Source of the DNA: JBMNFI01 sp050949225
Lineage (GTDB): Bacteria; Bacillota; Dehalobacteriia; UBA4068
Length of the DNA stretch: 64,000 nt
Direction: 5' to 3'
Assembly (NCBI GenBank): GCA_050949225.1
Contig: JBMNFI010000002.1
Location: 124,001-188,000 of the forward strand
Shown one piece after another: positions 61,409-64,000 of the stretch (positions are counted from its first letter, which is position 1; each line of letters begins with the position of its first letter). The notes beneath the pieces were generated by a model that saw only the letters and a program-made list of their open reading frames with translations, did no database searches and had not been told where the DNA came from. The translations under genes were made by a program, and so were the position numbers.

Positions 61409-61437
61409 GAGCCGCCATGAGGTGGCTCAAATTTTTT
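61409..61437 (+). terminator. terminator-like hairpin between tRNA-Glu and tRNA-Gly
   Basis: GAGCCGCC (61409-61416) pairs with GGTGGCTC (61421-61428), loop ATGA, followed by AAATTTTTT. It could end the Lys-Glu transcript, leaving tRNA-Gly to partial readthrough. Confidence 0.6.
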
Positions 61438-61511
61438 GCGGGTGTAGCTCAGTGGTAGAGCGCTGGCTTCCCAAGCCAGACATGCGGGTTCGATTCCCGC
61501 CACCCGCTCCA
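61438..61511 (+). tRNA. tRNA-Gly (CCC)
   Basis: Acceptor GCGGGTG/CACCCGC, D arm GCTC/GAGC, anticodon stem CTGGC/GCCAG with loop TTCCCAA (anticodon CCC), T arm GCGGG/CCCGC, discriminator T and encoded CCA. Last tRNA of the cluster. Confidence 0.95.
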
Positions 61512-61735
61512 AAAGGTTTTTTACTAAAAGGTGCTGTTTTTTTGTATAAAAAGATAAACTTTGGACTTGAGCAAAACGGAAATATTTAGACCGCTGAACA
61601 CAGTAAGTCAAATATCCAGAAGGCAGGAATGCCGAGTATTATGTCAAAAAATAAATTAAGAAAAGCTTATAAATGCAAAGATCCTCTTTCTATAGTTTTT
61701 TGTAGGTGTATCGTTGAGCAATGGTGATAAGTATC

Positions 61736-61767
61736 AAACAGCCCCACTATAGTGGGGCTGTTTTTAG
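61736..61767 (+). terminator. terminator downstream of the tRNA cluster
   Basis: AAACAGCCCCACT and AGTGGGGCTGTTT form a 13-bp stem with a 2-base loop (AT centre), followed by TTT. Between 61512 and 61735 no gene was recognised. Confidence 0.88.
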
Positions 61768-61790
61768 GTTTTTGGAAACAGAAAGGAGGC

Positions 61791-62036
61791 TGATGAGGAA
61801 AAAGGTATATGATAACTATAAAGGATGAGTTGGGCGAGACTTTTAAGAATTTAATGTGTTTGTTTACTGCAGCTAAGCATTTTTGGATAGCTGAGATAAT
61901 TTTTTATGTAAAGACGCTATATTCGCCCATAAAGAGGGAAGGCATCTACTTTCCTATCAATATACAAGATGGTTGCCTCCTGGGGGGATCTTAGGGGTAA
62001 TTCCGGCGGGAATTAATCGGCATCGCATGGGCCAGC
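61791..62036 (+). pseudogene. decayed gene fragments of unknown identity
   Basis: A strong AAAGGAGG site is followed by ATG at 61791, giving MRKKVYDNYKG then a stop. Overlapping frames continue: one from 61809 (MITIKDELGETFKNLMCLF), another ending at 62033 that reads RWLPPGGILGVIPAGIN then RHRMGQLS. The strong site plus shifting frames suggests one former protein broken by frameshifts. I do not recognise the family. A genuine short 61-residue protein from 61809 cannot be excluded. Confidence 0.4.
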
Positions 62037-62062
62037 TTAGCTGATGAGTGGTAACAGGATCA

Positions 62063-62101
62063 AAAAAACCCCTCTTAACGATTTCGTTAAGAGGGGTTTT
62101 T
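62063..62101. terminator. bidirectional terminator before the SLH protein gene
   Basis: AAAACCCCTCTTAACG (62065-62080) and CGTTAAGAGGGGTTTT (62085-62100) form a 16-bp stem with loop ATTT and A/T tracts on both sides. Confidence 0.95.
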
Positions 62102-62131
62102 GCATTACTTAGCTATATATAATTCCTAGTT

Positions 62132-63136
62132 TTACTGTGGCTCTGGAAAGTCAACTGCAACCGCTGCAGTCCAGGTTGCTTCACCAGCATAGCCATTGAC
62201 GCTGACATCAACGCAAAGGACTTTACCAACATTATCGCTGGTTACACTGTATGATGCTTCTGTGCCAACGATATTATCTGTTCCTTGATAATACCATTTA
62301 TAGTTGGCATTAGGGTTTGGTGGATATGAATAAATTGGTGTTTCTACTCCGTTAAGACGGGTTTCAATGTTCGCATTAAGAACCTGACCGACAACAGGTG
62401 CCGTCACTAATGTTATGCCATCTCCATGTGCATCTACTACACCTACTCCTGTTACATGTGGTGACATTAATTCTTCAAAATAAGCAATAAATCTATCCAT
62501 TACAGCGGCTACTTGAGCTCTGTTTGATAAACCTTTAGGGTCAAAGTTATTTTTGCCAACGCCTTCTACAATTTCAGCATTTTGGGCCCATGCTACAGCT
62601 TCTAAAGCAAATTTTGAAATTTTAGCATTGTCATCAAAAGTTGATGTACCTGTTGGTACAGTAATGCCTTCATACTTAGTAATAAAGTTTATCAAAAACC
62701 GAACCATTTCTTCTCTGGTCATATTTCTATCAGGTGCGAATTTGTCTCCGCCTACCCCATTTGTAACTTGAGTTTCATAGGCCCATGTTATAGCGGGGCC
62801 ATACCATTTTGTATAATCAACATCTGTAAAAGCTTCTTGTGCCCCTACTGTTGCGGGGACGACTTGTCCTGCTCCTGCATAATTATAAAGAACTTGCACA
62901 GCCTGTGCGCGAGTGAAGGTATCCTTTGGTCCGAAAAGACCATTAGGATAGCCTACCATAATGCCCTTTTGGGCAACACTTTGGATATTTTCGTAGAACC
63001 ATTGTCCTTCCTTAACATCATCGAATTTTACTTCACCGTTTGCAGTATTTACGGCAAACGCTTGACCAAATGAAAACAAGGTCATGACCATTACTATCAC
63101 AAGTGATAGCAATCCTGCTTTTTTAAATCTGTTCAT
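62132..63136 (-). CDS. SLH-domain surface protein with C-terminal Ig-like domain
   Basis: A 334-residue exported protein: signal peptide (~1-29, cleavage near QAFAV), three SLH repeats (FDDVKEGQWFYENIQSVAQKG; FTDVDYTKWYGPAITWAYETQ; FDDNAKISKFALEAVAWAQNA) covering residues ~35-205, and a C-terminal ~100-residue domain (APVVGQVLNANI, YKWYYQGTDNI, VTSDNVGKVLCVDVSVNG) like repeats seen in clostridial surface proteins. It binds the cell wall polymer as part of the S-layer. Start chosen at MNRFKKAGLL behind GAGAGGAAG. Confidence 0.88.
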   Translation of the reverse strand: MNRFKKAGLLSLVIVMVMTLFSFGQAFAVNTANGEVKFDDVKEGQWFYENIQSVAQKGIMVGYPNGLFGPKDTFTRAQAVQVLYNYAGAGQVVPATVGAQEAFTDVDYTKWYGPAITWAYETQVTNGVGGDKFAPDRNMTREEMVRFLINFITKYEGITVPTGTSTFDDNAKISKFALEAVAWAQNAEIVEGVGKNNFDPKGLSNRAQVAAVMDRFIAYFEELMSPHVTGVGVVDAHGDGITLVTAPVVGQVLNANIETRLNGVETPIYSYPPNPNANYKWYYQGTDNIVGTEASYSVTSDNVGKVLCVDVSVNGYAGEATWTAAVAVDFPEPQ

Positions 63137-63187
63137 TTTGCAAAACTTCCTCTCATAAAACATATTTTTTAAAAAAAAGATAAAAAC

Positions 63188-63216
63188 ATTATAACATAAT
63201 AACCAAAAAAAGACAA
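63188..63216 (-). promoter_or_regulatory. promoter of the SLH protein gene
   Basis: On the minus strand TTGTCT (63216-63211) and TATAAT (63193-63188) have a 17-base spacer. Confidence 0.75.
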
Positions 63217-63743
63217 TTTAGTAAATAATTAAGAACTCGCAAAAGATTAATGATATGTTCTTTTATCTTTTTTGTTTATATCATGATGGTTATCTGCATG
63301 AATTGGCAAAAAATTAATATTTATTAAAAAGATTTTTGTTGCATGAAAACCTCTGATATTTTATAAAACGTTTTTTCAGGTTTGTTTATTTATGACTGTA
63401 AAAAGAAGCATGTTTTTTAGTTGTGGAAAAAGGGAAGTCTTTGTTTAATAAAGTTAGCAATTTTTACAACAGTAAAGACCCTTATTCTACAAAAAAGGAA
63501 AGATAAGCTGTTTTTTATGATAATAAAAAAGACTCGTTCTTGCTGAGTCTTTCTAATAGAATTCGAGATAGGGAAGCTTTTATTTTTTGACGATTTGCAA
63601 TAAAGACTCTTTAAATTTGTCGTAATTTCATCAATTTTAATCAGTAAGTCCGACAAGATTTTTAAAGATAGTGGTTTATAATTTTTATTACAGCAACTTG
63701 ACGGATTTAAAGCTGTGCGGATTTTTGGCGGAGGTGGTTGAAA
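63217..63743. other. intergenic region upstream of spoIIE with possible Spo0A boxes
   Basis: About 520 bases without a supported gene; a minus-strand frame overlapping the spoIIE start has no domain or ribosome binding site. TTTGTCGTAA (63616-63625, +) and the complement of TCCGACAAG (63649-63657, minus) are each close to the Spo0A box TTGTCGAA. TATAAT lies at 63677. This fits Spo0A-controlled spoIIE expression but each match is imperfect. Confidence 0.4.
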
Positions 63744-64000
63744 ATGATAGAAAACTCTCAAATTGTTGCGACCAAAAACGGTGAAAAGTTTTGGATGCAT
63801 GAGGGAAGGGATGCTGTGCTTAAGGCTGGTCGACTGGGCAGATTTCGGACAGAGGACAAGCTAAGAAGCGGATCGATACGGATTCCCTGGCTTTTGGTCG
63901 CTTGGGCAGCTCTCAGTTTTTTATTGGCAAGGGCAGAGATACTTGGTGGACTTTATCCTTTTATACCGGCTTTTTTAGCGGTGTTGGTTCTCAATTATAA
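63744..64000 (+). CDS. spoIIE: SpoIIE, stage II sporulation protein E, N-terminal fragment
   Basis: The first 85 codons, running off the right edge. A GGCGGAGGTGG site precedes the ATG. The sequence has a polar start, then the membrane segment IPWLLVAWAALSFLLARAEILGGLYPFIPAFLAVLVL. The LARAxILGGLxPFxPAFLA motif is characteristic of the first helices of clostridial SpoIIE, the membrane PP2C phosphatase that activates sigma-F. The phosphatase domain lies outside the window, so identity rests on the helix motif. Confidence 0.72.
   Translation, partial: MIENSQIVATKNGEKFWMHEGRDAVLKAGRLGRFRTEDKLRSGSIRIPWLLVAWAALSFLLARAEILGGLYPFIPAFLAVLVLNY

Noticed and set aside
63417..63800. 127-codon frame on the minus strand overlapping the spoIIE start
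   Set aside because: No ribosome binding site, Lys/Phe/Ser-rich composition from AT-rich DNA, overlaps the spoIIE start and its promoter.

Overview
The window looks like a chromosomal segment of a low-to-moderate GC, spore-forming anaerobic Firmicute (class Clostridia, probably Peptococcaceae-like). The evidence is a HisZ-dependent short HisG, an ychF/mscS/DUF951/rpsF-ssb-rpsR/yybS-rplI-dnaB/purA block of the kind that sits near oriC in Firmicutes, the [FeFe]-hydrogenase maturase HydG, a corrinoid protein with a methyltetrahydrofolate methyltransferase, S-layer (SLH) proteins, and sporulation genes (SpoIIE start, a BofC-like protein, a SipL/SpoVID-like LysM protein). No phage, integrase or intact insertion sequence was seen. 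The organism is inferred from gene content, not from a database match.

Layout. 1-5.1 kb: a minus-strand histidine operon hisZ-G-D-C-B-(H remnant)-A behind a good sigma-A promoter overlapped by inverted repeats. hisH is reduced to a C-terminal remnant. 5.1-7.6 kb: a truncated P-loop ATPase pseudogene, a LysM/DUF3794-type spore protein, a YdcZ-type membrane protein and tRNA-Met. 7.6-12.6 kb: a leader RNA with a terminator, an FmdE-like protein, a complete FecBCD-type metal/chelate ABC importer and larE. 12.7-16.7 kb: a minus-strand sulfur/thiol redox operon (ArsR regulator, CcdA, TlpA/ResA, thioredoxin, CoA-disulfide reductase with rhodanese). 16.8-19.4 kb: an SLH-anchored metallophosphoesterase. 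19.4-21.4 kb: an attenuator-like leader, a decayed TM1266-like hydrogenase regulator and hydG. 21.9-24.8 kb: a yybP-ykoY (Mn2+) riboswitch and a P-type cation ATPase. 24.8-26.1 kb: a candidate small RNA and an exported coiled-coil protein. 26.8-33.5 kb: pyrG and a very large alpha-2-macroglobulin-like protein.

33.5-39.4 kb: a BofC-like protein and a complete Liv-type ABC importer (livG-F-K-H-M). 39.4-47.8 kb: an E1-like ThiF/MoeB protein, PAP2 phosphatase, a signal peptidase I with a ~360-residue N-terminal extension, rnhA, Usp, the corrinoid/methyltransferase pair, a monooxygenase-like protein, ychF and larB. 48-55.4 kb: CvpA-like, HEAT-repeat and MscS proteins, then the replication/ribosomal block through dnaB. 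55.4-61.2 kb: an isolated pair of 29-bp repeats, ilvC, an alanine/glycine symporter, a VanW-family protein and purA. 61.2-64 kb: tRNA-Lys/Glu/Gly, a decayed stretch, an SLH protein and the start of spoIIE.

Genes that plausibly work together: larE and larB (nickel-pincer nucleotide synthesis, with a neighbouring uncharacterised metal importer), hydG with the decayed TM1266 partner, the persulfide/thiol operon, and the S-layer proteins. Three or more decayed genes (hisH, the PRK06851-like ATPase, the TM1266-like gene, and fragments near 52.5 and 61.9 kb) show ongoing gene loss. The strongest leads for something undescribed are the hydG leader RNA, the fmdE leader RNA, the 24.9-kb orphan transcript, the extended signal peptidase and the 29-bp repeat pair.
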